Source of the DNA: CAUZIZ01 sp965219005
GTDB lineage: Bacteria > Acidobacteriota > UBA6911 > RPQK01 > JAJDTT01
DNA: 64,000 nucleotides
Reading direction: 5' to 3'
Assembly: GCA_965219005.1 (NCBI GenBank)
Contig: CBDCMS010000004.1
Span: 3,472,001 to 3,536,000 of the forward strand
In this document: in pieces, positions 8,387 through 17,096 of the stretch
Layout: each line of letters begins with the position of its first letter
Position numbering within the stretch: the first letter of the stretch is position 1
The notes under the pieces: generated by a model
Told to the model about the DNA's origin: nothing
Seen by the model: the letters and a program-made list of their open reading frames with translations, nothing else
Database searches by the model: none
Made by a program: the position numbers and the translations under genes

Positions 8387-8871
8387 TGCGGAAAAACGCA
8401 AGCATCTTGCTCACCCTGCTCGGGATCAGCATGATGGCCTTCGTATGCTACAACCTCTACCACTCCGTCCCCGGCCGGCTGGGCTGGGAGCTCGACTACG
8501 AGGACGCTTTAGGCGAAGCACAGTCGAGGGAACAGTTGGTTCTCGCTTACCTTTACACGGACTGGTGTTCCTACTGCAAGAAAATGGACTCCGAGACCTT
8601 CCGCGACTCCGAGCTGATCGACGCAATGTCGGACAACTATGTCTGGCTCAGACTGAACGCCGAGACGCAGGAAGATGGCGTCCGCTTGCAGAGAAAATTC
8701 GGTATCAGGGCCTACCCCTGCACCATCATCATGGACCAGAACGGTGCCGAGTTGGACCGGATCGAGGGTTACGTTCCCGTCGGACGTTTCAAAGAGGCCG
8801 TTGAAAACGCCTCGAAGGCGCGTGACGTAGCCAGCCGCGAGGTCTGTGATTCAGCCACAGGCTGTGCCTGA
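8386..8871 (+). CDS. Thioredoxin-fold protein, membrane anchored
   Basis: 161 residues. One N-terminal hydrophobic segment (about 7-26) anchors it, with the thioredoxin domain on the outer face. The redox motif WCSYCK lies near residues 60-65 and the cis-Pro segment is AYPCTIIMDQNG. It resembles the thioredoxin_7/DsbD-gamma group, which passes electrons to periplasmic thiol proteins. Two extra Cys pairs near the C-terminus (CDSATGCA) are unusual. It overlaps the preceding lipoprotein-like gene by one base. Confidence 0.8.
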   Translation: MRKNASILLTLLGISMMAFVCYNLYHSVPGRLGWELDYEDALGEAQSREQLVLAYLYTDWCSYCKKMDSETFRDSELIDAMSDNYVWLRLNAETQEDGVRLQRKFGIRAYPCTIIMDQNGAELDRIEGYVPVGRFKEAVENASKARDVASREVCDSATGCA

Positions 8872-8886
8872 TGAAGGGACGTCCCG

Positions 8887-8900
8887 CCCGCTGAAGCGGG
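8887..8900. terminator. Short GC hairpin between convergent genes
   Basis: CCCGC and GCGGG flank a TGAA tetraloop, giving a 5-bp GC stem (6 bp if the loop closes). It lies between the convergent thioredoxin and ribA genes. There is no T run, so it is only a possible bidirectional terminator. Confidence 0.25.
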
Positions 8901-8918
8901 GGACGCTTCACGGGAGTT

Positions 8919-9512
8919 TCAATCCAGAAGGTGCCCCAGCTTCTCTTTTTTGGTTCTCAGATACTTTTCTGAGATTGGCGAGGGCTCGACAACCAACGGA
9001 ATTCGGGCCACCACCTCCAACCCTTCCTCCTCCAGCTCACGAATCTTTTCCGGATTGTTTGACATCAGCCGAATGCGGCTGATTCCGAGCGATTTCAGAA
9101 TCTCCGCGCAAAAGCGATAGGATCGGAGATCGGCCGCGAACCCCAGCTTGGCATTGGCCTCAACGGTATCGACTCCTTGATCCTGGAGCTCGTAGGCACG
9201 CAGTTTGTTCATCAGCCCAATGCCGCGGCCCTCCTGCATTTGATAGACAAGCACACCGCTCTGAGAGGCCGCAATTCGCTCCAGGGCCCGCTCCAGTTGG
9301 TCTCCACAATCACAGCGAAGCGATCTGAAGATATCGCCTGTCAGACACTGCGAATGAATGCGTACCAGGGGTGGATTCTCGTTCTCCAACGGTCCTTTTA
9401 CCACGGCCACAATCTGCTCACCATCTCTATCATTCTCGAAGCCGTAGACCTCGAAATCACCGTACTGGGTCGGGAGCCTTGCCTGGGGCACGCCGGTTCG
9501 AGCCACCTCCAT
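8919..9512 (-). CDS. ribA: GTP cyclohydrolase II
   Basis: Opens GTP to give formate, pyrophosphate and the first riboflavin intermediate. 197 residues from ATG 9512, matching E. coli RibA, which also stands alone without a RibB domain. The frame stays open to 9566, but the shorter start fits the family. Zinc ligands are in CLTGDIFRSLRCDCG, and the catalytic/GTP-binding part is GRGIGLMNKLRAYELQD. It ends with the expected SNNPEKIRELEEEG and KLGHLLD. No other rib gene is nearby. Confidence 0.93.
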   Translation of the reverse strand: MEVARTGVPQARLPTQYGDFEVYGFENDRDGEQIVAVVKGPLENENPPLVRIHSQCLTGDIFRSLRCDCGDQLERALERIAASQSGVLVYQMQEGRGIGLMNKLRAYELQDQGVDTVEANAKLGFAADLRSYRFCAEILKSLGISRIRLMSNNPEKIRELEEEGLEVVARIPLVVEPSPISEKYLRTKKEKLGHLLD

Positions 9513-9725
9513 GCGGCCAGTATAGCACGCGAGCTGAGCGCGCCGGATCATGGAACGGGAGCCCACTCGGAGTAAGAACCGCTCCCTCCCTCCCCTGGCT
9601 TTTGGGGTTGCCGATAAGATCAGAAACCTCCAGAATTAGTCCAGATCAGTCTTCACCTGTAGGCAGAAACGAGTTGGGCTAGGAGTCTGCGCTCGAAGTG
9701 CAGGCTGAACCCGACAGACGAACTC

Positions 9726-11270
9726 ATGGACATCGATCTCGAGATCACCGCTCCAGGAACACGAGAGAAACGTCGGCGCGTTCTCTGGCTGCAGCGGGCA
9801 CTGCTGGGCGTGTTGGCCTATCTGACCTTTCTCCAGGACCCGATTCGAGGATTCGGCCTGGACGAAGTAGGCGTGATCGGCCTGGCTGCCGTGACCCTCC
9901 TGATTTCCTTCTTGCCCCTCAACTACTTTGCCGGCTCGAGGCTGGACCTTGGTTTGCTTCTTTGCAACCTCTCCGCCACCGGAATCCCGGTCCTCCTCAC
10001 ACCAGAAAGCGCTCCAGGTCCCTCCTTTTTTCTGGGTGCGCTCCTGGTCGTAGCTGTCGCCGCCCATGACTCAACAGCGGTGATCCTGGCCTTCTCGTCT
10101 ACCTCTACCCTCTATGGCTGGGCCCTCTACGCTTCACAGCAGCCGCAACCTGCACAGATGCTGCTGCAGCACCTCCCTTTCTTCTTTCTGATGTTCCTCT
10201 CCTACCTTCTTCTTCGGAATCTTCTGCGGGAGGAGCGGGAGAAGCTTCAAGCCGAGACGGTCTCCAGCATCGATCTCCCCGAGTTTGGGAAGGCCCTAGC
10301 CAACTCGCAGGATCTTGAGATTCTCTACACCCGGATTCCCCGCCTCATCAAGTCTGCGATGGGCGCCGACGCCTGCGAGTTGTTGACGGTTGAAGGGGGG
10401 CGCATTTCTCGCCGCATATTCCAAAGCGATTCTAGACCTGAGCTGCCAGAAATCGAGATAAGCCAGAGCATTCACGCAAATAGTTTCCAAACGTCCCAGG
10501 TATATGTCGCCCACGACTTTGCGCGGAATCCCGATTTCAACACAAAAGCAGACTGCTCGGCGTATAAGTACTCTCAATACATGGCCAAATCCTGGAAGGA
10601 GGGATCTAACAGTTCTGGAGTACTGGCTCTCTTCTCCAGAGAGCCCACTCCACCGATCGAGAGTGAGATGAAGAAGTTTCAGTTCCTCGTCGATCACTCG
10701 GTCTTGGCTCTACAGTATGTCCAACTGCTGGAGAAAACGGAGCTCCAGGCACGCACCGATGGACTCACTGAAGTCGCCAACTACCGTCATTTCTTCGAGA
10801 GGCTGGAGGAGGAGTTTTCCCGGGCCCGCCGACACAGTTACCACTTGAGCGTCGTCATGATCGATGTCGACCAATTCAAGCGTCTCAACGACACGAACGG
10901 CCACCCCCAGGGAGATAAGATCCTTCGAGAGCTGGCCAATCTGTTGGAGACAAACACCCGTCGGATGGATCTGGTGGCCCGCTGGGGAGGCGATGAGTTT
11001 GCCATCATCCTGCCGGAGACAAACTACTTCCAGACCAAAAGGACCTGTCAACGGATTCTCGATAGCGTCCGAGCCCTGGCGGAGACTTCCCTCCCTCACT
11101 TTTCGGTCAGCATTGGAAGCTCTACTTTTCCCCAGAATGGCAACACGCTTTCTGCTTTGCTCCAGCTTGCAGACCAGTCTCTTTACCAGGCCAAGTCCCA
11201 AGGTCGGGATCGGGCTTGTCACTATTCCGAGATGGAAGCAAGCCTTACTCGGGGGAGGACCAGCGCTTGA
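9726..11270 (+). CDS. Membrane diguanylate cyclase with GAF-like sensor
   Basis: 514 residues. Several hydrophobic segments fill residues about 22-165, then a GAF-like region (about 175-330), then a complete GGDEF domain (about 340-500) that makes cyclic di-GMP from two GTP. The signature is RWGGDEF; the allosteric inhibitory site RxxD (RRMD) sits five residues before it, so product feedback is likely. The metal-binding MIDVDQFKRLND is intact. Its 3' end overlaps the convergent ubiX gene by 26 bp. The signal sensed is unknown. Confidence 0.88.
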   Translation: MDIDLEITAPGTREKRRRVLWLQRALLGVLAYLTFLQDPIRGFGLDEVGVIGLAAVTLLISFLPLNYFAGSRLDLGLLLCNLSATGIPVLLTPESAPGPSFFLGALLVVAVAAHDSTAVILAFSSTSTLYGWALYASQQPQPAQMLLQHLPFFFLMFLSYLLLRNLLREEREKLQAETVSSIDLPEFGKALANSQDLEILYTRIPRLIKSAMGADACELLTVEGGRISRRIFQSDSRPELPEIEISQSIHANSFQTSQVYVAHDFARNPDFNTKADCSAYKYSQYMAKSWKEGSNSSGVLALFSREPTPPIESEMKKFQFLVDHSVLALQYVQLLEKTELQARTDGLTEVANYRHFFERLEEEFSRARRHSYHLSVVMIDVDQFKRLNDTNGHPQGDKILRELANLLETNTRRMDLVARWGGDEFAIILPETNYFQTKRTCQRILDSVRALAETSLPHFSVSIGSSTFPQNGNTLSALLQLADQSLYQAKSQGRDRACHYSEMEASLTRGRTSA

Positions 11271-11817
11271 CCCGCGCTAGATTAAGACCCAGGAGATCGA
11301 GAGCCCGTCCCGCTCCGTGATCCACGATGTCCAGGGCAGACTCCGGCCGTTGATAGAACGACGGTATCGGTGGGGCCACGGTCGCCCCCATTTCGGCGAC
11401 TTCGACCATGCGCCGGAGATGACCTAGATGAAGGGGAGATTCGCGCACCAACAGCACCAGGGGACGCTTTTCCTTCAAAGTGACGTCCGCTGCCCGGGCC
11501 AACAGGTCCTTCGTAATCGAAGACGCGATACAGGCGAGAGTATTGATGGAACAGGGTGCGACAATCATTCCCATGGTCTGAAAAGATCCGCTGGAGATGG
11601 CCGCCGCCATGTCCCCTTTAGGGTAAAAGACATCGGCCAGATCGCGCACCTGTTGCATCGTGTACTCCGTCTCGAGATCAACGGTCCGCTCCACGGTCGC
11701 GGTACACACCAGATGAGTCTCGACTTCCGGAACTTCACGGAGCATTTCCAGAATCCGAATGCCATAGATCGGAGCGGAGGCCCCGGAGATGCCTACTATC
11801 AATCGCTTCAGTTTCAT
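11245..11817 (-). CDS. ubiX: Flavin prenyltransferase UbiX/Pad1 family
   Basis: Adds a dimethylallyl group to FMN to make prenylated FMN, the cofactor of UbiD decarboxylases. 190 residues, full length. Visible: N-terminal IVGISGASAPIYG (FMN/phosphate binding), the central MIVAPCSINTLACIA, and the C-terminal LLVRESPLHLGHLRRM plus PPIPSFYQRP. No ubiD lies beside it in this window. The 3' end overlaps the cyclase gene on the other strand. Confidence 0.92.
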   Translation of the reverse strand: MKLKRLIVGISGASAPIYGIRILEMLREVPEVETHLVCTATVERTVDLETEYTMQQVRDLADVFYPKGDMAAAISSGSFQTMGMIVAPCSINTLACIASSITKDLLARAADVTLKEKRPLVLLVRESPLHLGHLRRMVEVAEMGATVAPPIPSFYQRPESALDIVDHGAGRALDLLGLNLARVKRWSSPE

Positions 11818-11939
11818 ATGCTCTCTTCCGGGTACCTCACCACGCGCGCATCACCACGCGCGCATTCTATGAGGGGAGCTCTAACCTGTCAACGAACGGC
11901 GGTGCGGCCCTCTGCGGACCGGGATGATGGAAACCAGAT

Positions 11940-12635
11940 ATGCCAGATGAACATGAGCGCCTGCAGGGCGAAATCGTCGAGTGCCAGATTTGCCCCCGCC
12001 TTGCCGCCTACCGCCAGCAGGTTGCAAGCAAGAAGAGACGAGCCTACTTGGATTGGGACTACTGGGGAAAGGCTGTGCCCTCGCTGGGGACGCCGGATGC
12101 TCGTCTACTAATCGTGGGACTTGCTCCCGGTGCGCACGGCTCCAACCGGACCGGGCGCATGTTCACTGGGGACAAGAGTGGCGACCTGCTCTTCGATACC
12201 CTCTGGCGCTTCGGCTTCTGCAATCAGCCAACCAGCCTTCACCGAGAGGATGGACTCAGGTTGAAGGAGACCTACATCACGGCTGCCCTTCACTGTGTCC
12301 CGCCTCAGAATCGGCCGGCCACGGACGAGCTGGTCAACTGCCGTAGCTATTTGAAAAGAGAGTTACAGCTACTGACGAAGGTAAGAGTTGTGGTGGCGCT
12401 TGGAAGCGTAGGCTGGCGAAGCCTACTTCTGGGGCTGCGGGAGCTTGGGCTCTCAGTACCGCGTCCGCTTCCCGCCTTCGGACACCTCGCCTCTTACGAG
12501 ATTGCTGACAAGATCACTTTGATTGGCTGCTACCACCCCAGCCAACAGAACACGCAGACCGGAAGACTAACGCCGGAAATGTTTTCAGCCGTCTTCGCGA
12601 AAGCTCGAGAGCTGCTCTTCAATAGTGAGCAGTGA
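11940..12635 (+). CDS. Uracil-DNA glycosylase, family 5 (UdgB-like)
   Basis: 231 residues. It excises uracil and related damaged bases from DNA. The diagnostic family-5 motif GLAPGAHGSNRTGRMFTGD is present at about residues 60-78, and Cys residues suited to a 4Fe-4S cluster are seen (CQICPRL near residue 15 and later Cys). The second active-site loop appears as GCYHPSQQNTQTG. The last codons and the stop (NSEQ-stop) lie within the AGTGAGC heptad repeat, so the natural C-terminus may have been altered by it. Confidence 0.88.
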   Translation: MPDEHERLQGEIVECQICPRLAAYRQQVASKKRRAYLDWDYWGKAVPSLGTPDARLLIVGLAPGAHGSNRTGRMFTGDKSGDLLFDTLWRFGFCNQPTSLHREDGLRLKETYITAALHCVPPQNRPATDELVNCRSYLKRELQLLTKVRVVVALGSVGWRSLLLGLRELGLSVPRPLPAFGHLASYEIADKITLIGCYHPSQQNTQTGRLTPEMFSAVFAKARELLFNSEQ

Positions 12636-12734
12636 GGCATTGAGCAGTACCGGAACGGAACCGTAACATAGTGCTTCGGCTTGGTACCTGGGAATTGGAA
12701 GGTCTTTGGGATTGGGTAGCCTGAGACTTGGGAC
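12624..12734 (+). repeat. Short AGTGAGC-heptad repeat copy plus TTGGGA-type run
   Basis: AGTGAGC, AGTGAGG, a CATTGAGC-like unit and AGTACCGG follow one another at 12624-12652, matching the 5' part of the dispersed family at 35243 and 63441. Downstream to 12734 the DNA has a loose 7-bp-like run of TTGGGA words. The uracil-glycosylase stop codon lies inside the first units. Confidence 0.6.
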
Positions 12735-13028
12735 TTATTCCGCCCGGATCTCTTCGATCTTTTTTTCCATGCGTTCGGTGAGACGCCTTCTTTCTTCGGC
12801 GACCTGGGCTCGGATCTTCTCGACCTCTTCGAAAGCCCCTGCCTCGACGACTTGCTTCAACTTCGACTCGGAATTGATCTCCGCCTCGGCGATCCGAGCT
12901 TGGTACTTGCGACGGAGTTCGGCAATAGCCTCTTTCTTCTCCTCAGTCAGCTCAGCAACGGTAAACTCCTCTTGCTGCTCCAGCTTCTCCAGGGTAATCT
13001 CCCAAGCAGACTTGAGCTCATCAGCCAT
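12735..13028 (-). CDS. Small charged coiled-coil protein
   Basis: 97 residues from ATG 13028 (MADELKSAWEITLEKLEQ), which has GGAGAA 8 nt upstream; the longer frame to 13103 lacks such a site. Almost the whole protein is Glu/Lys/Arg/Ala-rich helix with heptad spacing, so a coiled coil is likely. No membrane segment or catalytic motif is seen. I do not recognise a named family. It lies downstream of ilvB in the opposite-strand gap and is probably a monocistronic cytosolic protein. Confidence 0.7.
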   Translation of the reverse strand: MADELKSAWEITLEKLEQQEEFTVAELTEEKKEAIAELRRKYQARIAEAEINSESKLKQVVEAGAFEEVEKIRAQVAEERRRLTERMEKKIEEIRAE

Positions 13029-13126
13029 GAGTATTTCTCCGATTTCAAATGACCCAAACGGGATCAAGGTTATCCACACCCTGGCAAACCCGAACCCAGG
13101 CACGCCGCCAGAGCATGAGTGACACT

Positions 13127-14878
13127 CTATTCTTCTTCGTAGATCGTATCGGCGAAGGTCCGGCCCGCAGGAATCATCGGCAAGACATGTTCCGTATAGG
13201 GGATGACAACGTCTAGAACATAAGGCTTCTCGGAAGCCAGCATCTCGTCGAGAGCATCGGAGACTTCCTGTTTCTTCGTGATCCTCGCAGCAGGGACACC
13301 GAACCCAGTGGCCAGACCGACGAAATCAGGATAGATATTGTCCGAATCGTGGGGATCGCCGATGAAGGTGTGGGCACGATTGCTGGCGTAGAAGCGGTCC
13401 TCCCACTGAACAACCATCCCCAGGTGCTGGTTGTTCAGCACCAGTGCCTTGACGGGAATCGATTCCGAATAAGCCGTCGCCAGCTCCTGGATATTCATGA
13501 TGAAGCTACCATCGCCATCGATGTCGATGACCGGCCAGTCGGGACAGCCAAGCTTTGCGCCGAGCGCAGCTGGATATCCGAAGCCCATGGCCCCCAGTCC
13601 GGCCGAGGTGATCATGGTCCGGGGGTAGAAAAACTTGAAATACTGCGCCGCCCACATCTGGTGTTGCCCGACACCGGTCGTAATGATGGCCTTCCCCTGG
13701 GTCTTTTCGGAGAGCAGCTGCAGCAGGTACTGCGGCATGATGCTGTCTCCCTCAGCGCGGTAGCGGAAAGGCTTCTCCCGCTTGACGTTCCGGAGCTCGT
13801 TGATCCAGATCGAGTGATCGCTGGAACCCAGATCCATCTCGTTCAATCGGCCCAGGAGGGTTCGAACATCGCTAGTAACGGGAACCTGAGCCTTCTTGAT
13901 CTTGTTGATCTCGGAGGCATCGATGTCGACATGGACGATGGTACCGTGTTTGGCGAATTCCTCGGCCTTCCCGGTGACTCGATCATCAAAACGGACCCCC
14001 AGAGCAAGCAGAAGATCCGCACCGTTGACCGCATAGTTCGCGTAAACGGCTCCATGCATCCCCAGCATGTCGAAGCAGAGAGGATGGTCGGCGGGAAATC
14101 CTCCCAGACCCAAGACCGTCATGACGACGGGAATCCCCGTCTTCTCGGCGAACTGGAGCAGTTCCTTGGAACCATTGCTCGCGATGATGCCGTTCCCGGC
14201 ATAGATAACCGGCTTCTTCGAGCCCTTGATCGCCGCGACGATCTGAAGCAATTCCCGTTCCCGCGGGATCAATTGGGGCCGGTAGCTTCGGCGATTCACC
14301 TCGGTCGGCCACTGGGGAACACATTCGGCCTGCTGAACATCTTTAGGGATGTCCACCAACACCGGACCGGGCCGCCCGCTCGAAGCGATGTAGAAGGCTT
14401 CCTTGATGATGTAAGGCAGATCTTCCACACGCTGCACCAGATAGTTGTGCTTGGTTATAGGCCGAGTTATCCCAATGATATCGGTCTCTTGAAAAGCATC
14501 CTTGCCAATCATGGCCTGCGGGACCTGCCCCGTGATGGCCACCACAGGAACTGAATCTAGCTTCGCATCCGCGATGCCGGTCACCAGGTTGGTGGCGCCT
14601 GGACCGGAGGTCGCCAATGCCACTCCGACCCTCCCGCTAGCCTTGGCATAGCCCTCCGCCATGAAGATCGCGCCCTGCTCATGACGGGGCAGGATGACCC
14701 GGATGGACCGTTCCACTCCAGAGCGCGTCAGCGATTGATGGATCTCCATCGAAGCCCCGCCGGGATACCCGAAGACGATCTCGACATTCTCCCGAGCCAG
14801 AGCCTCCACCAGGATGTCAGATCCGGACATTACGCCCAACTGCTCTTCTGGGGACGTTGCAGAAAGCTGAACTGTCAT
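13127..14878 (-). CDS. ilvB: Acetolactate synthase, large (catalytic) subunit
   Basis: Condenses two pyruvates (or pyruvate with 2-oxobutyrate) in branched-chain amino acid synthesis. 583 residues from ATG 14878 (MTVQLSATSPEEQ), the usual length. The upstream open frame to 15061 only translates a dispersed repeat. Seen: the N-terminal ThDP-binding part with FGYPGGASMEI and the catalytic Glu in RHEQGAIFMAEGYA, a central FAD domain, and the C-terminal ThDP/Mg motif GDGSFIMNIQELATA. No regulatory subunit gene ilvN is adjacent; it may lie elsewhere. Confidence 0.94.
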   Translation of the reverse strand: MTVQLSATSPEEQLGVMSGSDILVEALARENVEIVFGYPGGASMEIHQSLTRSGVERSIRVILPRHEQGAIFMAEGYAKASGRVGVALATSGPGATNLVTGIADAKLDSVPVVAITGQVPQAMIGKDAFQETDIIGITRPITKHNYLVQRVEDLPYIIKEAFYIASSGRPGPVLVDIPKDVQQAECVPQWPTEVNRRSYRPQLIPRERELLQIVAAIKGSKKPVIYAGNGIIASNGSKELLQFAEKTGIPVVMTVLGLGGFPADHPLCFDMLGMHGAVYANYAVNGADLLLALGVRFDDRVTGKAEEFAKHGTIVHVDIDASEINKIKKAQVPVTSDVRTLLGRLNEMDLGSSDHSIWINELRNVKREKPFRYRAEGDSIMPQYLLQLLSEKTQGKAIITTGVGQHQMWAAQYFKFFYPRTMITSAGLGAMGFGYPAALGAKLGCPDWPVIDIDGDGSFIMNIQELATAYSESIPVKALVLNNQHLGMVVQWEDRFYASNRAHTFIGDPHDSDNIYPDFVGLATGFGVPAARITKKQEVSDALDEMLASEKPYVLDVVIPYTEHVLPMIPAGRTFADTIYEEE

Positions 14879-15004
14879 AGTACTGTCCACCGGTTCCCTC
14901 GCCGCGGCATCGGATACCCTGCAAAATGCCTGCGAGAGACCGCGATTGTACCACGTGACCGCATTTGTGAAATGTGGCGCTAAGCTGAAACTCCATTGGG
15001 CAGA

Positions 15005-15086
15005 CGTAGCTTTGGGCTCCAGGCCGAAGTCTTCTTCCTTCGAGCCTTTAGCTCGATGCACGGCGGCCTGGAGGCCACCGCTACTC
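15005..15086 (+). repeat. Dispersed CTCCAGGCCG palindromic element, copy 1
   Basis: An outer stem CTCCAGGCCG/CGGCCTGGAG encloses an inner TCGAGCC-TTTA-GCTCGA stem. The reverse complement recurs at 23962-24041 with the same order and a more perfect inner stem. It is a REP-like intergenic hairpin upstream of ilvB. Confidence 0.8.
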
Positions 15087-15112
15087 CCGAACCCAAAGTT
15101 TCATTCTTGAAT

Positions 15113-16112
15113 CTGGTTATGCACTTAACTCCGGAAAAAGTCACCACCACCTAGTAAAAAAGGTGAGAGACAGGAGGTGAGTGGATGTACGAAAAGATGA
15201 ATTTGTTGGAGTTTCAAGAGCGTTTTGCCACAGAAGAAGCTTGTCTGAGTTACCTGATGCAGAAACGCTGGCCGGAAGGATTTGTCTGTCCCCGTTGTGG
15301 GGGTCAAGGAGGCTACTGGTTGCAGCACCGGCGATTGATGGAGTGTCGCCAATGCCGGTATCAGGCTTCTTCCACCGCCGGGACGATTTTCCACAAGACG
15401 CGGGTGCCCCTGAGATATTGGTTTTGGACCATCTTCTTGATGAGCCGTTGCAAAGCGGGCTACTCGATGAAGGGACTGCAGAAGCTGCTGGGAATCGGAA
15501 GCTATCGGACGGTCTGGATGATGGGACATAAGATCCGACAAGCCATGGCCAAACGTAATGACTGCTACCAATTAAGTCACCTGGTGGAGCTGGATGACTC
15601 TTTCTTTGGAGGCCGACGACGAGGGAGAAATCGTCGGGGTCGCAAGCGAGGACGAGGGACCGAAGGCAAGGCCAAAGTTCTGGCCGCGGTGGAGATAACG
15701 AAAGCCGGGGGGCCGAGGTTTCTAAGTCTGGATGTGGTCGATGACATAACCAGCGACAATGTGAAGCGGGTCGCCTGGGCGAGGATCGACCCCGGAGCTC
15801 AGATCCGAAGCGACGCCTATCACGCGTTTGTCGGTTTAGCTCAAGCCGGCTACCAGCATGAACGCGTCCGGCTCGAGTGGGTGGGGATGGGTTTTGAACA
15901 GTTCCCATGGGTTCACACCCTCATTTCCAACTGCAAGACTCAGCTCCAAGGGACTCAGAAAGCGGTCAGCCTCAAGCACCTTCAACGTTACCTGGCTGAG
16001 TTTTGTTACCGTTTCAATCGTCGTTTCTGGGAATCCGAGCTCTTCGACCGTCTCCTGACAGCCTGTTCGCTCTATCCCACCGTCACCTATCCGGAGTTAA
16101 GTGCATAACCAG
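15113..16112 (+). mobile_element. IS1595-type insertion sequence, about 1.0 kb
   Basis: Perfect 23-bp terminal inverted repeats at 15113-15135 and 16090-16112 begin CTGGTTATGCACTTAAC. They enclose one transposase gene whose last codons lie in the right terminal repeat. The 10-bp direct repeat ATTCTTGAAT flanks both ends (15103-15112 and 16113-16122). Because this word is partly palindromic, the exact target duplication (8 or 10 bp) is ambiguous. Confidence 0.88.
15185..16108 (+). CDS. IS1595-family (ISXO2-like) transposase
   Basis: 307 residues. An N-terminal zinc ribbon (CPRCGGQGGYW ... CRQCRYQ) precedes the ISXO2-like DDE/N nuclease domain. The first acidic residue is in VELDDSFFGG, the second in IRSDAYHAFVG, and the C-terminal part carries ISNCKTQLQGTQ and LQRYLAEFCYRFNRR, typical of the family. 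A basic Arg/Gly stretch (about 140-160) lies between. The frame is intact, so the element may be active. It ends with PELSA encoded by the terminal repeat. Confidence 0.92.
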   Translation: MYEKMNLLEFQERFATEEACLSYLMQKRWPEGFVCPRCGGQGGYWLQHRRLMECRQCRYQASSTAGTIFHKTRVPLRYWFWTIFLMSRCKAGYSMKGLQKLLGIGSYRTVWMMGHKIRQAMAKRNDCYQLSHLVELDDSFFGGRRRGRNRRGRKRGRGTEGKAKVLAAVEITKAGGPRFLSLDVVDDITSDNVKRVAWARIDPGAQIRSDAYHAFVGLAQAGYQHERVRLEWVGMGFEQFPWVHTLISNCKTQLQGTQKAVSLKHLQRYLAEFCYRFNRRFWESELFDRLLTACSLYPTVTYPELSA

Positions 16113-16280
16113 ATTCTTGAATGGGGCCAGCACCGCTGGGGGGCCCACTAACCTGAAACTTCAACGTGGCTTCGGGGCCCTGCTTGTATTCCAGCCGCCC
16201 TGAGTGGTAGAAAAGGAGCTCAATCTGGCTCAATGCTTGACTGCGGAGATCCAGCTCCGAGAAGTGGTGCGGGATCGAAT

Positions 16281-17039
16281 ATGCGCTTAAAGGACAAGGT
16301 CGCAATCGTTACAGGAGCGGCAGCCGGCATCGGCGAGGTTTCGGCCCGCTTGTTCGCTTCCGAAGGCGCCCGCGTGGTCGCCAGCGATCGGGATGCCGTC
16401 ACGGTGGCAAAGGTCTCCTCCGAGATTCGCGAGCAAGGACACGAGTGTCGGGAGCGAGTCTGCGATGTGACCTCTTCCGATCAGTGCAAAGATGTCGTTG
16501 ACTGGACGCTCGACCAGTTCGGACGTATCGATGTCTTGTTCAACAACGCCGGATTCGTCCACCAGGGAACGCTGCTGGAGGCGCCGGAAGAGGACTGGGA
16601 CAACGCCCTTAACACCAATGTCAAAAGCATGTTCTGGATGTGCAAGTTCGCAATTCCGTCCATGCGAACCCAAAAGTCAGGAAGCGTCATCAACACCGCC
16701 TCCGTCGCGGGATTCATGGGAGTCGTCAACCGAGGCGTCTACAGCGTGTCGAAAGCCGCCGTAGTTGGATTGACCAAGAGCCTGGCAGTCGATCTGGTCT
16801 CGGACCGGGTCCGCGTCAATTGTATCTGTCCGGCCACTGTCGACACGCCGTCACTGCAGGCACGAATCGCTGCGGCAGACGATCCCGTAAAGGCTCGAGA
16901 AGACTTCATTGCTCGCCAGCCAATGGGGCGCATCAGCCGACCCGAGGAGATCGCCGCCCTGGCCCTATACCTTGCCTCGGATGAGTCGGCGTTCATGACT
17001 GGCCAGGCTGTCGTCATCGATGGCGGAATGAAACTCTAA
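16281..17039 (+). CDS. Short-chain dehydrogenase/reductase
   Basis: 252 residues from ATG 16281 (MRLKDKVAIVTG); the frame stays open to 16233 but the Rossmann start fits here. Classical SDR: cofactor-binding TGAAAGIGE, NNAG at mid-protein, the catalytic Ser in VINTASVAG and the YSVSK Tyr-Lys pair. It ends with the usual FMTGQAVVIDGG. An Asp after the second beta strand (ASDRD) suggests NAD preference. The substrate is not evident. The next gene on the strand starts 57 bp on. Confidence 0.9.
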   Translation: MRLKDKVAIVTGAAAGIGEVSARLFASEGARVVASDRDAVTVAKVSSEIREQGHECRERVCDVTSSDQCKDVVDWTLDQFGRIDVLFNNAGFVHQGTLLEAPEEDWDNALNTNVKSMFWMCKFAIPSMRTQKSGSVINTASVAGFMGVVNRGVYSVSKAAVVGLTKSLAVDLVSDRVRVNCICPATVDTPSLQARIAAADDPVKAREDFIARQPMGRISRPEEIAALALYLASDESAFMTGQAVVIDGGMKL

Positions 17040-17096
17040 CGGTCTCTTGGTCTTATCCTCCTGGCAGCATAAGCGCCCTCGAAAGGGAGAGAAACA

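Noticed and set aside
8163..8432. 89-residue minus-strand frame opposite the lipoprotein gene
   Set aside because: Shadow of the coding strand without its own start signals.
13349..14554. 401-codon open frame on the plus strand
   Set aside because: Antisense shadow of ilvB, whose protein is unmistakable on the other strand.
14879..15061. 61-residue extension of ilvB
   Set aside because: It lies in the CTCCAGGCCG repeat and upstream gap; the family start fits ATG 14878.
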